This document shows positions 31,439 through 43,159 of a stretch of DNA of 64,000 nt, one piece after another; position 1 is the first letter of the stretch; each line of letters begins with the position of its first letter. This DNA comes from Oegoconia quadripuncta. Its lineage: Eukaryota; Arthropoda; Insecta; Lepidoptera; Autostichidae. The stretch covers positions 40,839,278 through 40,903,277 of the forward strand of contig OX438744.1 of assembly GCA_949316235.1 (NCBI GenBank), read 5' to 3'. Position numbers and translations under genes: made by a program. The notes under the pieces are model-generated. The model worked only from the letters and a program-made list of their open reading frames with translations. It was not told where the DNA came from and did not search any database.

Positions 31439-31795
31439 ATGTATCATATTCTACATCACCTATGGCCCATATACATGTTGTTGGGTATTCTGTTCATATC
31501 TGTTGTCACCCATAGCCCATATACATGCTGTTGTTGTATATTCTGTTCATTTCCGTTGTCACCCATAGCCCAATTATACATGCTGTTGTTGTGTATTCTG
31601 TTTATATCCGTTATCACCCATAGACATGCAGCTGTTATATATTTTGTTCATATCGCTTGTCGCCAATAGCCCATACAGATGCTATTGTGCTGTATTCTGA
31701 TCGTATCCCTTGTCACCCATAGCACATATACCTACATGCTGTTGTTGTGTATTCTGTTCATATCCTTTATCATCCATAGTCCATATACATGTAGT
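31439..31795. repeat. Degenerate minisatellite, ~50-57 bp unit
   Basis: About six to seven diverged copies of CCCATATACATGCTGTTG-TGTATTCTGTTCATATC-TTGTCACCCATAG. The first unit is 50 bp and the next 53 bp. The ORF at 31397-31669 simply reads through it. Confidence 0.85.
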
Positions 31796-31904
31796 AATGT
31801 TTTTCGAGTACATGTATATAATACTCGTATATGTATGTAGGTATGAAGATTTCTAAGTTACCTCTTGTAGCCTAAATCGCTCAACCGATTTTGTAGTGCT
31901 AGAT

Positions 31905-31990
31905 GTCGTTTGATTGTTCTTGAATAGTGTCATACGATACATTTTATAGTAAAAATCCAACACGAGGGCAGCCAAATGTCGGATTTTTCG
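31905..31990 (+). repeat. Short repeat shared with 29757 and 60480
   Basis: GTCATACGATACATTTTATAG then AAATCCAACA and TGTCGG-TTTT-GG-TTT parallel 29770-29850 and the reverse of 60465-60545. Part of an old repeat. Confidence 0.4.
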
Positions 31991-32392
31991 GTTTTTAAGT
32001 AAATATTTAAATTGTTATTTATTATTATTTTTATAAACAACATTGTTATTTGGAACTTTGAACCTACCTACTTTGATCGGGACTAATAAATTTAATAAAT
32101 TATTTACAGTAAGTCTCGAGAAAGTTCCGAGAGCGAATAAACGTATAAGTTGATTATAATAAACAAGCCTTACTGCATCAGAACTAGTCTATGCTCTAAT
32201 TAAAACCAACGCAGGCTACCTGCACTTTGGTGTATTCCCATGTTCGCCAAATGGTACTTTATATTTTTGTCCATGCTTCCAAATGTTTTCTTGGCCCCTT
32301 ATACAACGTATATTATACTAAGCCATTTCCATGAATAAATTTTATTTTTTCGAAAAAGAAATTTCAACTATTCCGTACTGCCAGTACAGCTG

Positions 32393-33412
32393 GGCCTCAA
32401 TTCTACTATATTAATAAAAATCACCCGACAGATGTCATACAGCAACAATACCTACGAACGATCAGAGAAAATTGGTAGCCTACTAAAGTTTGTCGGTTTC
32501 ATGACTGGATGACAACTGGATGACAACTGGATGACAATTATATGATTAAAGATAGATCTTCCATTTTGTTGTTTTCACTTTCGGGTAAGGCAAAAGAAGT
32601 TATTCCATACAGCCATTAATTTTGTCAAGTTCCATCATAGAATTTTGATTGATAAAATTGTTTATTTCCAAAAGAGTTTATATACAATTCATTATATTTA
32701 TAACTTTGAACAATATAAACAACAAAACACATGTTTTATTGATTATTGGCTGTTTTTGTTGCACAACTAACCCAGCATACTAGCCAAAAAAAGTTTGTAA
32801 AAAAAGTCATTGTCAAAAAACCGCGGCAGGTATTTCGATTGCCTTGTATTTAAATTTAAATTTCAAATTTTGGTTTAAGACTGAAGCAAAATGCCGGTTT
32901 GCGTAGTCAAACTATGTAATAACAATACTACAAAAAACAAGAAAGATACTGGTATCACATGTAAGTAAAATCTACACACTACAATATTGAGTTGCCGCAT
33001 TCAGGAACCTGTTTTTTCTTCATAGTGCGGTATCTAGTCGTAGCGGCGCGGAGACCAATCATTAATCTAAGACGCCAACACTATAATCTGAGAAATTCAC
33101 GTGAATTTATAAGAAGTCGGGAGCGCCAGATGAACAATTTTGTTTTCTAGGCTACTTTTGTAAAGTGACACCACATCTGTCAATCATTGGTACAATCATG
33201 ATCGTATGAAACGTCAAATAAGGAGTAGCATACCAATTTGACAACAAGTAATTTGCCATTGATTGATCATTGTTTAATAGACTACCTATTTGGTTGATTG
33301 GTAGATCATTGGTCTATCTATGGTCTTTCATAGAACATTAGACTACCGTTTGACGTTCTGACGTCCCGTTGACTTGTCATTGAATCATCATGTATTTAGT
33401 AGAATTGAGGCC
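32393..33412 (+). mobile_element. Non-autonomous Harbinger-like element, copy A, 1020 bp
   Basis: Inverted ends of 16 bp start GGCCTCAATTCTACTA. The element is flanked by the 3-bp duplication CTG (32390-32392 and 33413-33415). The second copy at 48267 is flanked by CAG. CWG target duplications are known for one branch of PIF/Harbinger. The interior has no transposase but retains a THAP-like first exon (32891-32960). Three tandem ACTGGATGACA units lie near 32500 (two in copy B). Confidence 0.85.
32891..32960 (+). CDS. THAP-type first exon retained in element
   Basis: ATG at 32891 opens MPVCVVKLCNNNTT...GIT, and the exon ends at a consensus donor (T|GTAAGT, 32961). M-P-x-C-x4-C-x-N followed by ...GIT(F) is the start of the C2CH zinc-binding THAP domain. 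The remaining His and Cys would be in later exons, which are deleted. THAP joined to a DDE_Tnp_4 transposase is a known architecture of Harbinger-type elements, so the exon probably descends from the autonomous parent. Not functional alone. Confidence 0.6.
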
Positions 33413-33415
33413 CTG

Positions 33416-34012
33416 ATCGGTCACTTTTGAATAGAAAGTCGATTTTTATTAATAAAATATTAACTTTGGCAATGTGTTCTACTCACGATACTCAGTAACC
33501 CCCTTTCGGCTTAGTGTCCCCTTTCCGGCCGGTATTTCGCAGAGAACTCCATTTTGAACAGCTCTACCTTAAATTCGTCTACAATAATTTTCCCCATTAC
33601 TGTAACATCTTTTACATTTGCAAAGGGGACTGTTTCAGACCAGTGTACATATAACAAGCAAGTAAGTGCTACAAAACTGGAAGCGGTATATTATTTATAG
33701 ATTAATATTACAATTGTCATTGCATTTGTTTTATCATTAGTCCAACTCATTTATGAATATAGTTTAACATTTGTCACCCACCACACCACACAATACACGT
33801 GTTGGGAGAAGATAAACGGCAACTGTGGTCTGATCGAGGGTTTATTGTTGGATGTTGCACCGATTGGAAGAGAGAGAAAAACTGGCCCCGCGCCAGTATA
33901 CATATATTAATTTAGATTTGCTCCATCTATCGGATTGTCCTGGAACCCGTGAGAAAGGTACACTTGTACCCATTAAAGTAAATAATTTGATTAGTGATGG
34001 GTTCACGGATTA
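33416..34012. other. Unassigned; possible solo LTR at 33771-33966
   Basis: The complement of 33771-33966 carries AATAAACC and ends GGTGGGTGACA, reminiscent of an LTR. No partner LTR or target duplication was found. The rest is unassigned. Confidence 0.25.
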
Positions 34013-36360
34013 GAATAGAATAGAATAGAATAGAATAACTTTATTCGCTGACAGAAATACAAGGTACACAGAAACAATTCACAACAAGCAAAAAAGTACA
34101 AAAAGCCAGACAATTTTATAATTTATGTGCGCCCCGTACCAGGCCAACGAAATGGATCTGACTCAGCATAAAGTTGCAGGGAGACCCCACAACGCTGATA
34201 ATTCTGCCAGAACCAAAGAATTGAGACTATGCGCGCATCTCGCGCATAACGGTAACATTAATATATACCTGTTTATTTTTCCAATAATAATATGAACATA
34301 TAATATATATGTAGCAATAATCACACAACAGTTATACAACCATGTAAATAGTTAATGTAACGAGTCAGATTACAAGTCAGATTACACCATTGTCCGATAT
34401 ACATATTAGCTATACAATTATAATATTAATGAGGGCATTTAAATTTGCACACTCCCAAGTACATATGTAAAAAACGAATGATATCCAGCACTCGTGTATA
34501 GACACACAGCATACCAAGCGGATGAAAATACCTTATATTACGTGTTACGAGCACTGATACCACTCGTCCCACCTAAGAGTGTGCAAATTTAAATAATTTA
34601 CAACACTCGCGTGCAGACACACAACATATCGAGCAACACACACAAATAGGATACGCATATATATATAAGAAACATACAAACATACACAAAAAATACATTA
34701 TATTACGTGTTTAATACATTTTAATATAACAACATCAAACGGCTGCCTATTCGTTACCCGCGTTTTTGTGCTATCAGTAAGTACTCTCGGTACTTTTTTT
34801 TAAAAACAGCTTTTGATTGAATACCGCGCAAAGGCGGTGGCAGATCATTCCAGCACTTAGACGCCAGGTAACGGAAACCGCCACGGAAAGCCGCTGTGTT
34901 ATGCCTAGGAATTCGAAACACATAGGAACATTGCCTTGCGTCATAACTGTAGCGATCATAACGCCATATAAGTTTTCTGTACAGATATTCAGGGCGCTTA
35001 GTCTTCAACGTTTCAAATAATAGACTCGTAAAAAGCAGTTTCTGGCGCCCTTCCATCTTTACGATATTTGACGAGTTAAGGTAAGGTGTCACATGAGTTC
35101 TAGGAGGTATGTGAAAACAGTACCTGGCACATGCATTCTGTACCCGTTGTATCAGGCGTTTCGACTTTTGAAATAGACACGGTCCATAAACAGATAAGCA
35201 ATAGTTTAGCTTGGACAAGATAATGGTTTCACACAGCTTGACACGAATATCCAAACTGAGAAACTGTCTAACCCCATATAACACCTTTAGTCTATAAAAG
35301 CAATTACGCACCAATTCAACCACGTGACTCTCAAAACGTAAATGTCTATCGAAGAGGAGACCTAGGTTTCTAGCCTCCGAGACTTGCTCAATAGGTACCC
35401 CATCTATATTTAAGTCGAGAACATGTGAACCGATTTCCCGCACCTTATTCTTAGTGCCAATAACTAAAAATTTAGATTTAGACGGGTTAAGGACTAAGTT
35501 ATTCCGTTTCGCCCAAGAGTGTACGCGATTCAGATCCTCTCCAATATTGTGAAACGCACTTTTAACATCATGCAACTCAACTGGTGCATATAACTGGACG
35601 TCATCTGCATATAGATGGTATTCACAGTTTCTAATGCAATTGGTTATATCAGCACTGTAGATGATAAACAGTAAGGGACCCAAAATAGAACCCTGCGGTA
35701 CCCCTCTGTCTACTGAAAGGAGACCAGATGTCAGCTTCTCACCGTCAGATTTGGTAATTACTACTTGCTGTTTTCTATTATTGAGATAGCTGTGAAAGAA
35801 TTTTACAGCTGAATTACAAAAACCATAATACGATAACTTTGATAGTAATAAAGACGTATTGATGGAATCAAATGCGCGAGAGAAATCGAGCAAGGTGAGA
35901 ACGGCAGCCTTACCCTTATCCATTTCCGAAAGTATATTATCAACAACATCCAGAAGGGCGGTTGTAGTACTACGACCTTTCCTAAAACCAGATTGCAGTT
36001 CTGGGAGAATATTGTTTGATTCGCAGTATTTTACTATTTGGAAACTAACTACTTTCTCCACAACCTTCGAAAGAAATGGTAGGATACTGATAGGGCGAAG
36101 GTCTTTGCAGTCTATAGGGTTTTTCTTCTTTGGTATAGGTCGAACAAGTGCAGTCTTCCAAACTATGGGAAACTCTGATGTTGTAATAGACTTATTTACA
36201 ATGGCAGTTATTGCGAGAAGTGTACATGGAAGCGTCAGTAAGATCATGTCCATGCTAATGCGATCGGAACCTTGAGCATTTGATTTGATCCCCAAAATGA
36301 TTTTAGCTACAACGTTCTCATGCACCGTATCCGCCGCCGTATCGGATTCGCCGATAGATG
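34013..36360 (-). mobile_element. 5'-truncated LINE with reverse transcriptase, family E
   Basis: Minus-strand non-LTR element. The 3' end is marked by a pentamer tail (AATAG)n at 34016-34037 and TAACTTTATTCGCTGACAG. A ~715-bp AT-rich 3' untranslated region precedes the stop at 34754. Homology stops near 36360, just upstream of a TAA. The endonuclease domain and ORF1 are missing. A simple-repeat tail, in place of poly(A), is typical of CR1/L2-like and some Jockey-group elements. Confidence 0.85.
34754..36325 (-). pseudogene. Non-LTR reverse transcriptase, ~523 aa, N-terminus lost
   Basis: Target-primed reverse transcriptase. Counted from 36325: VRPIPKKK and LRPISILPFLSKVVEKVV (residues ~61-93, motifs 1-2), GFRKGRSTTTALLDVV (113-128), LLDFSRAFDSI with catalytic D147, GVPQGSILGPLLF (208-220), and YADD with D241-D242. 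A thumb region and a long C-terminal part follow, ending with WNDLPPPLRGIQSKAVFKKK. The codon at 36325 is GTG, and the frame extends ~45 bases further to a TAA, so there is no true start. The missing N-terminus would hold the AP endonuclease. The catalytic core is uninterrupted, which makes this a young copy. Clade assignment (CR1/Jockey group) is by general resemblance. Confidence 0.9.
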
Positions 36361-37135
36361 GCGCCAGTTTTTACATAATCGTGCCGACAGCGTCAGGCGA
36401 GGTTCTATAGTCAACAACAGGCTGTTCGCCATGACGTATGGGTTCTACAAAATATCAGCGCTGCAGTATATTACAACGTTGCTGCATCTTCTACTGAGTG
36501 GTGTCCAATTTGACTTTGCTGTTTATTTAAATAAATGATCTGCAACCATTCTGTACCTAAAGTCAAATAAACGATTAGAAAGAAGAAAGAAACATCGGTT
36601 ATTTACACCTGTTTCGATGTGTATATGTGCATAATTTACTAAAAAAATGTGTTTGTGTAGTATATTAAATATCCTGCGTAGCATGACATCGTTTGTCGCG
36701 CACGACGTAGAGTGAGAGTGGGATAGTTGTATATTTCGTTCAAACGAATGAGCAGGACAAATATTATGTCGCGAGACATAAACGTTTATCTCGCGTGTCG
36801 TGCTATTGGGGATGGTATCCATAAACAAGAGTAGTAGCTTAATATGAAACTTTGAGTATGTTCACATATATATTTATTTATAGAAACTCTCGAGGGCCCA
36901 GTTTAACCCAGTAAAAATACGTCATTTTGGTGGGGTAACTTTCTAAAAAATTCCTAATTTTTACTCTACCCATCAGTAGTAGTATAATGTTTTTTCTAAC
37001 AATTCTGTAGCTTGCTTAAGGTATACTATAGGTATTTAGTTATAAATATTCAATTAAAGTTACCACTGTGAACTTTACTGCGATATAATATTGAGCTCTA
37101 TGTTTTATGACTAAATATTACCCTGACCTATTAAA
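36361..37135. other. Repeat scraps, no gene
   Basis: 36500-36600 ends CAAATAAACGATTAGAAAGAAG, a LINE tail in plus orientation. The frame 36320-36538 partly antisense to the LINE has no motif. 36840-37135 is unassigned. Confidence 0.35.
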
Positions 37136-37139
37136 TAAA

Positions 37140-37545
37140 AGAAGAAGGGATAAAGTTGCTTGAACACAACGAACTAAGAGAGCTTTTGCGAGCCGCCAAT
37201 TCGACAAACTTTCAACACATTTATACAACAAAATAAATAAAATAAAAAACATATATCCAATGAACTTACAAAATAGCAAAGAAATACTAATTAAATGGCT
37301 AACGACATTAACTTACCACGAGACAGAAAATTTCTTACAATACATTACATAAACATTGAAATATCTAATTTACCGAACATTACTATACCCAAACATTACA
37401 TTATCCATTATTACATTATCATCAATTACTATATTCAACCACATTATAGATAACATTATTATTATGATCTCTTATAGTATGTATAAAATGAAATACGGTA
37501 CTGTAACCTATGGTTACACAATAAATCAATTTTAATTAAATTTTA
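37140..37545 (+). pseudogene. Possible LINE C-terminus
   Basis: The frame reads YPMNLQNSKEILIKWLTTLT then YHETENFLQYIT and stops. The L-I-K-W-L-(x)n-Y-x-x-x-EF/YL pattern is also at the end of the 41775 and 57010 LINEs. An AT-rich tail with AATAAATCAATTTTAATT follows. Confidence 0.4.
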
Positions 37546-38020
37546 ATTTTAAAAAAATACTTACACTATATCTAAAGCATGCTATCGATTTGTCAGAAAA
37601 CGTTTTTATTCTATTACTGACAGGTATTCTATACATGTACAAAAAATTACGGCCTATAAAATTAAAGGAAGTTAAAAGTGTACTCTTGCTGGGATAGTTA
37701 GGAGTGCACCGTCCTCATGCAAATTGTTGAGTGTTCCACGCGACTTATTGCTCTACTACGGCGCTTAATTAATGTCTGACATTATTATCGCGGCGGCAAT
37801 TTGCTTGCAGACACTCCGACACCGACCTTTTATTTTTATGAAAAATTATAATATGTCACTTTATGTTATTATATGCGGTATTACACTTGAGATGGATAAT
37901 TTTATAATTGTATAAATAAAAAAATATTTGACACAGTAACAGATCAGCAGCAGCCATGACTCCTGAACTAGGGCAAGCTGTATTTCAGAAGTTAGTATCT
38001 CAAACTCTTATCATACATAA

Positions 38021-38312
38021 ATAATATTGGGTTTACGATTTGGAGGTTGTAGGTTCGATCCTTATCGGGGTACATATTTAAGTACTCGGTTTGGTTGGTG
38101 GTAGGGCATTTTAAATGTCCGCCTGGCTAGCTACCACCATCTTATCTAAATCTGCCGCCAAGCAGCAATGTTGATAGCATTATTGATTCCGGTTGTCAGA
38201 GATAAGATAGCCAGTCCCCCAAATATGTTGGGGTTTCCGGGTCAGTATGCTTCTTAACTTACCATCAGGTGTGATTGAGGTCAAGTACAAACCCGTTGTG
38301 CATAAAAAAAAA
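38021..38312 (+). mobile_element. SINE S2, first ~35 bp missing
   Basis: Begins at TTGGGTTTACGATT. B box region GGTTCGATCC. Complete body and tail CATCAGGTGTGATTGAGGTC plus poly(A). Confidence 0.85.
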
Positions 38313-38379
38313 CAAGCGGATTTGTAAGTAGAAGTTGCAGTGGGCAGAGCTCACAGCTCGAGGAACTGATGGCCATTAG

Positions 38380-38525
38380 GGCATAAATATTCTGGAATAG
38401 GGACCACGCACTGGCAAGTATTGCGTAGGACATGCACTCACAATGTGGACAGACGACCAGATAAAGGTCGCGATAAATCGCTGGATGGAGGCCGCTACCG
38501 ACTGGTCACTCTGGAATTCTATGTG
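38380..38525 (+). pseudogene. LINE C-terminal fragment (RTE-like)
   Basis: Codes WTDDQIKVAINRWMEAATD then SLWNSMW, the W-x-DD...W-M-x-x-A-x-D-R-x-x-W region of RTE-type ORFs. Cut at ~38525 where LINE C starts. Confidence 0.55.
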
Positions 38526-38888
38526 GATTTGTTCCTGTTGATATACAAAATCTTCCTTTCAATAAATTTAAAGATACTATAAAACAGAAACTTATTAAGA
38601 AAACATATTATAAAATATCAGATTATTTAGATGATAAACATTCACTGACATGAACAGCCCGTTCGCATAACCAGGCTATTTCACAATTAATAATGAAACA
38701 TTATAATATAAAATAATAATTAAGTAATAATTTTGTAACATAAAAACCTCCTCTCAAGATCCTTGCTTGTTCTTCTCAGGGGAAAATTGACTTTTGAACA
38801 AGCAGTAGCTTAAAAAATGTAAAATCTGACTATTTTAAGTGTACCCTGGGTACCTACAAAATAAGCATTTTTTGATTTTGATTTTGAC
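38526..38888 (+). mobile_element. LINE 3' end, family C
   Basis: Codes VPVDIQNLPFNKFKDTIKQK then YYKISDYLDDKHS and stops. The 3' untranslated region has TTGCTTGTTCTTCTCAGG and a repeated GATTTTGATTTTGA end. Confidence 0.8.
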
Positions 38889-38929
38889 CTGTGTTCAGTA
38901 GTGCACGTCCTGTGGTTTATATATATATA

Positions 38930-39395
38930 TACATGATTATGAATAGAAAGGTTAGTGATAAGCATAACTTAAATTTGAGATATAAGGACAAATTAGCCAC
39001 ACCTATGTTCAAACTGAGCAAATTTAATACATCAGTTATGGGACACTGCTTTTATAACCTTATACCTGAGAATTTCATTAACCTAAATGAAAAACAATTT
39101 AAAAACCATGTCAAAACAACATTAGTGACTACCTGAATGACAAAAACGCTTGGTATACTTCGCCCAGCTCCCAAAAATTATACTTTTATATATATAAAAA
39201 AGAAAAGAAAAATGATCATGCGGGTTTCTTGCGCCGCTTCTTTTCCCACAGATGATTTCCCTTTCCGAAGCGGTGGTAGCTTGGACATACTGACTGACCG
39301 GAAAATGCTTACGCCCTATTTTTATTTCCGATACATTTAAATTGACATTCAACAAATGATATCATGTATCTTACGTTGAAATAAATTCTTGAAGT
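38930..39395 (+). mobile_element. LINE 3' end, family D
   Basis: Codes SDKHNLNLRYKDKLATPM, then NLIPENFINLNEKQFKNH, with a deletion relative to 59015-59431 (KKGYYKI lost). The 3' tail ends CTTACGTTGAAATAAATTC. Confidence 0.75.
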
Positions 39396-39399
39396 TTTT

Positions 39400-40484
39400 T
39401 TTAACAATAAGGGTTTGTGATTTAGAGAAATTAAGTATCAAATGTGTACAATTGCATAGAGACCCAAATATCGGTACCCGCAGATACCTACTGACCGAAA
39501 ATAAAGATAAAACTCTATTCATGACCTAGAAACCGCAGAGTTGCGTCGGTTTGCAATTTTAAAATAACGAAATGCACCAGGAAGGTACTCCAATGTACGT
39601 GCCGGAGTGTAGCGAGTGTCGTAGTGTCGTTGTGTCTGCTCTCGGGAGAGCTGCGAGACTGCATCTGACACCGGCAGGGGTTTAAAATTCTACGACGTTC
39701 GTAAGAAGTGAGTGTATGAGGGTGTTCGGCTGCGGTACTGACAGAAAGCAGTTTGGTTAGTTTAGGGATGTTTTAAAACATTTCAGTCGCTAGGGGTTTA
39801 AAGCTTCCTAAATCTAGTACATTATTGCAAAGGCCGGGAAATAGACAATTGCCATTTCCGTCGAGGCATATATAGTGCTTTTCTCAAAAGAATGCAGGGA
39901 AATAATAAATATTTAAATAACAAATCAAGACGAATTTTCAGCTTTGCCGCCGATTTTCTATTTATCATCTGTGCCGAAAGGCAAATGCATTTACGAATAC
40001 AGCCACGTGAACGCAATTTGTACTAAGCAAAGAGATTTTCGTATGCCAAGAATGATAAAAGAGATCCAATCAAAGAATATATAATAACCCCAGCACGCCG
40101 TTTCATACAACATTGCTGGAGCGTTGTAATGTTCCAAACTCAAAAAACGCTCCTGCAATGGATTTATATTTCGCTGTCCGTAAATTAGATACTTCGCGTG
40201 TTCTTTTTTCGAAAGTAATGACAATATTTCGATGCATGTTGAGAAAAGTTATGTTACCTATAATAGTAGCGTTAGTGGCTCAGCTGCAAGACGCAGTTTC
40301 CCAATTTGGTAGACTCCCAATTTAATGTGCATTTATTACTTAGGCGCAAACCAACTACGAACTATGAATTTCTTAGTGAATTGAAATTTACAAAAATTGA
40401 AGTGTTTTTTTTTTTATTATGCATAACGGTTTTAATGATATCTGTTCGATTTTCATCTTTCAATCAAATCAAAATCACTTCTTA
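39400..40484. other. Unassigned sequence
   Basis: 39590-39780 is less AT-rich (GTGCCGGAGTGTAGCGAG) and single-copy here. Short frames on both strands have no motif. Possibly host intergenic or intron DNA. Confidence 0.3.
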
Positions 40485-40485
40485 T

Positions 40486-40684
40486 GACGACCTGTTTGGT
40501 GTTCCTAACCACTATACCAAAATGTAGCATACGCTGCACAGCTGCGCTCCTTCATAGTAAATCGCAATCCAAAAAAAAAACCGATTTATGTAGTATATAA
40601 ACCATCTGGTATCCACAACACAAGCATATAGTTGCTTAATGTGGAACTAGATGGCATTGTGTGCACGTCCAAGGCTATTTATTA
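40486..40684 (+). mobile_element. Decayed SINE S1
   Basis: GACCTGTTTGGTG head start, rearranged middle with the A-box region partly inverted (CCTAACCACTATACC), then the normal tail TGGAACTAGATGGCATTGTG. B box lost. Confidence 0.65.
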
Positions 40685-40864
40685 TATTTATCCGACAGCT
40701 CTTAAACGTTGAGGCGAACTGCATGCCTGAAAAATAAAAAAATCAAGGGTATGTAAAGTCATGCATTCACTGATAACCGAACGGATAGCACGTCAGAAGT
40801 TGTCGTGCGCTATAACCTAACCCACTTTTCTAGCAGTTCTAATCTAGCCTACGTAACATTGTAA

Positions 40865-41340
40865 ATCAAATCAAATCAAATCAAAAAATGCTTTATTTTG
40901 TAGGTACACAGGGTACACTTAAAATAGTCAGATTTTACATTTTTAAAGCTACTGCTTGTTCAAAAGGTAATTTTCCCCTGAGAAGAACAAGCAAGCAACT
41001 CGAGACGTCGCTCTTTTAAAAAAAAGGTTTTTATATTACAAAATTATTAATTATTATTTAATGTTATAATATTTCATTATTAATTGTGAAATAGCCTGGT
41101 TATGGGAACGGGCTGGTTATGTCCATGAATGTTTATCATCTAAATAATCTGATATTTTATAATATGCTTTCTTAATGCGTTTCTGTTTTATAGTATCTTT
41201 AAATTTATTGAAAGGATGATTTTGTATATCAACAGGAACTTTATTGAAAAAGCGTATACATAACCCTTTGAATGAATTACTGACTTTGTGGAGGCGACTT
41301 ATGTGACCTGCAAGTTTATCTTTATTTCTTAACTATTGTA
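40865..41340 (-). mobile_element. LINE 3' end, family C
   Basis: (AAATC)n at 40865 then AATGCTTTATTTTGTAGGTA. The complement encodes the VPVDIQN-PFNKFKDTIKQK terminus around 41150-41240. Longest family C copy here. Confidence 0.8.
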
Positions 41341-41654
41341 CTTACTTGTTTATTCTGATTGTGTGAAGTGACAATTTAATAAGCAATAATTATAATAATA
41401 ATGATTTATATCAGACTTTTCATATTTATACAATTTATCACTCATATTAAAATGAAAATTTGAAGGAACTTATTTTTGGAATATAATTTTTTCGACAAAA
41501 TAAAGCATTTCCTTAATGTATATTTGACTTAATAAAACTTGAGCAAGTAAAAAGTTGCCAAATTAATATTTGACCAAGTGATTAAAATGCGAAATATAAA
41601 TTTGCTAAAGATTCTTTTGGGAAATGAAACTAGTGTCATAAGTTTTTTGGGAAG

Positions 41655-42190
41655 TAAAGAAAGAAAGAAAGAAATTATTTATTTGCCAGAATACAGTTTA
41701 CAAGGTCTGATAAGAAAATTAGGAATCATGTATTCAATCTGCATGCAGATGTGCAAAATATGATTTGTGACACTTTACATAGCATTCTGATAATTTAAAT
41801 ATTCCTTAACATCATAGAAACACGTTGCCTGAAGCCATTGTATCAATCGAATTTTAAACATTTTGTCATTAACTAATTTTATTTCGTCAGGCAGATTGTT
41901 ATATAATATTATACACATGTTATAAACATTACTCGTTCGGGAATACCGCTGCCGGAAGTCCGTTCCACAGGGTGGTCGTACGTGGTAAGAAGTTTCTTGA
42001 GAAACGTACAGTGGTAGACTTCCACTCATCCAGGTGATGTGGATGGAAATTTAATTTTCGGCGAGAAGTGTATCGGTTAAATTGAGCAGCGGGTATTAGC
42101 TCGAACAGTTCTTCAGAACACTCCCCATGAAACAAACATTGTTCCATAGAACCCTTTATCTCCTTGACAATGATAGGTAGAATGAATAAT
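41655..42190 (-). mobile_element. Chimeric LINE: family B body joined to another LINE's 3' end
   Basis: From the right, the complement reads LIPAAQFNRYTSRRKLNFH, then [20 protein letters not shown] of family B, to ~41932. There it switches to NMCIILYNNLPDEIKLVN, then LIQWLQATCFYDVKEYLNY, stopping at 41775, with a (GAAA)n tail at 41658-41680. The second part has the usual LINE end; the first lacks its own 3' end. Confidence 0.7.
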
Positions 42191-42460
42191 CTAGGAGCGT
42201 TCCCAGCGTTACTGATTTTATTTCCGCACTATATTACTACAGCAACAGATCAAATTACTTACTTGGCGAGCAAATAGAGTCTTGTCCGTCCCACATTTTG
42301 CAAAACAACACATTAAGCTCGAATATCCCACATTCCGGCAACGCAAACATGAATAATGGGCGCGTAAGGAAATTATGCGAATATGTATCAACTGAGAATG
42401 CGAGCCGAGTGTAGCCACAGTGCAAAAACAAAACAATAGATCAACTGTTTATTTTTTTTA

Positions 42461-42772
42461 TTTTTTTTATGGACGACGTTTTTGTACTTGACCTCAATCA
42501 CACCTGATGTTAAGTGAAGATGAGGTCGAAGGTGGAAGCGTACTGATCCGGAAACACCAACACATTTGGGGAACTGGCTATCTTATCTCTGACAACCGGA
42601 ACACAACAATGCTATTGACATTGCTGCTTGGCGACAGATTTAGATAAGATGGTGGTAGCTAGCCAGGCGGGCATCTAAAATGCCCTACCACCAACCAAAC
42701 CGAGTACTTAAAACATGTACCCCGCTGGGGATCGAACCCAATGTTGTTTACATTGAGCCACGGAGGCGGTTA
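42461..42772 (-). mobile_element. tRNA-derived SINE, family S2, full length
   Basis: Reverse copy: poly(T), CCTCAATCACACCTGATG, body, then GGGGATCGAACCCAATG and the head complement CATTGAGCCACGGAGGCGG. Confidence 0.88.
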
Positions 42773-42935
42773 TAATTTATTAAACTAATTATAATTTCAA
42801 AAACACTCAAAGACAATGGCAGACGAGAACATGCTCGTACATTTATGCACTCGAGCTTGTAGGGGGTTGTAACTGAGTGTGTTTCGCTTTTTGAGTGATG
42901 TGCCACACTGTGTTGTGGCCCATTTGTGCCACTGC

Positions 42936-43014
42936 GGCACGCCTTCGACCTCATGTTCACTTAACATCAGGTGTGATTGAGGTGAAGTACCAACCCGTTG
43001 TGCATAAAAAAAGA
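42936..43014 (+). mobile_element. SINE S2 tail
   Basis: CCTTCGACCTCATGTTCACTT through CCCGTTGTGCATAAAAAAAG. Confidence 0.7.
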
Positions 43015-43159
43015 AAAAACACTGTCTGTTTGTATTTTCTTTCTGTTTCTTTACTTTTATTTGTATGTATATTATATAATTGATATTTAAAAAAAAAATG
43101 TGTATGTGTGTGAACGCAATGCGGCTGCGTTAAAAAATATTTTTTTATCTATCATTCAA

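Noticed and set aside
35859..36275. Plus-strand 138-codon ORF
   Set aside because: It is antisense to the reverse-transcriptase domain and has no motif of its own.
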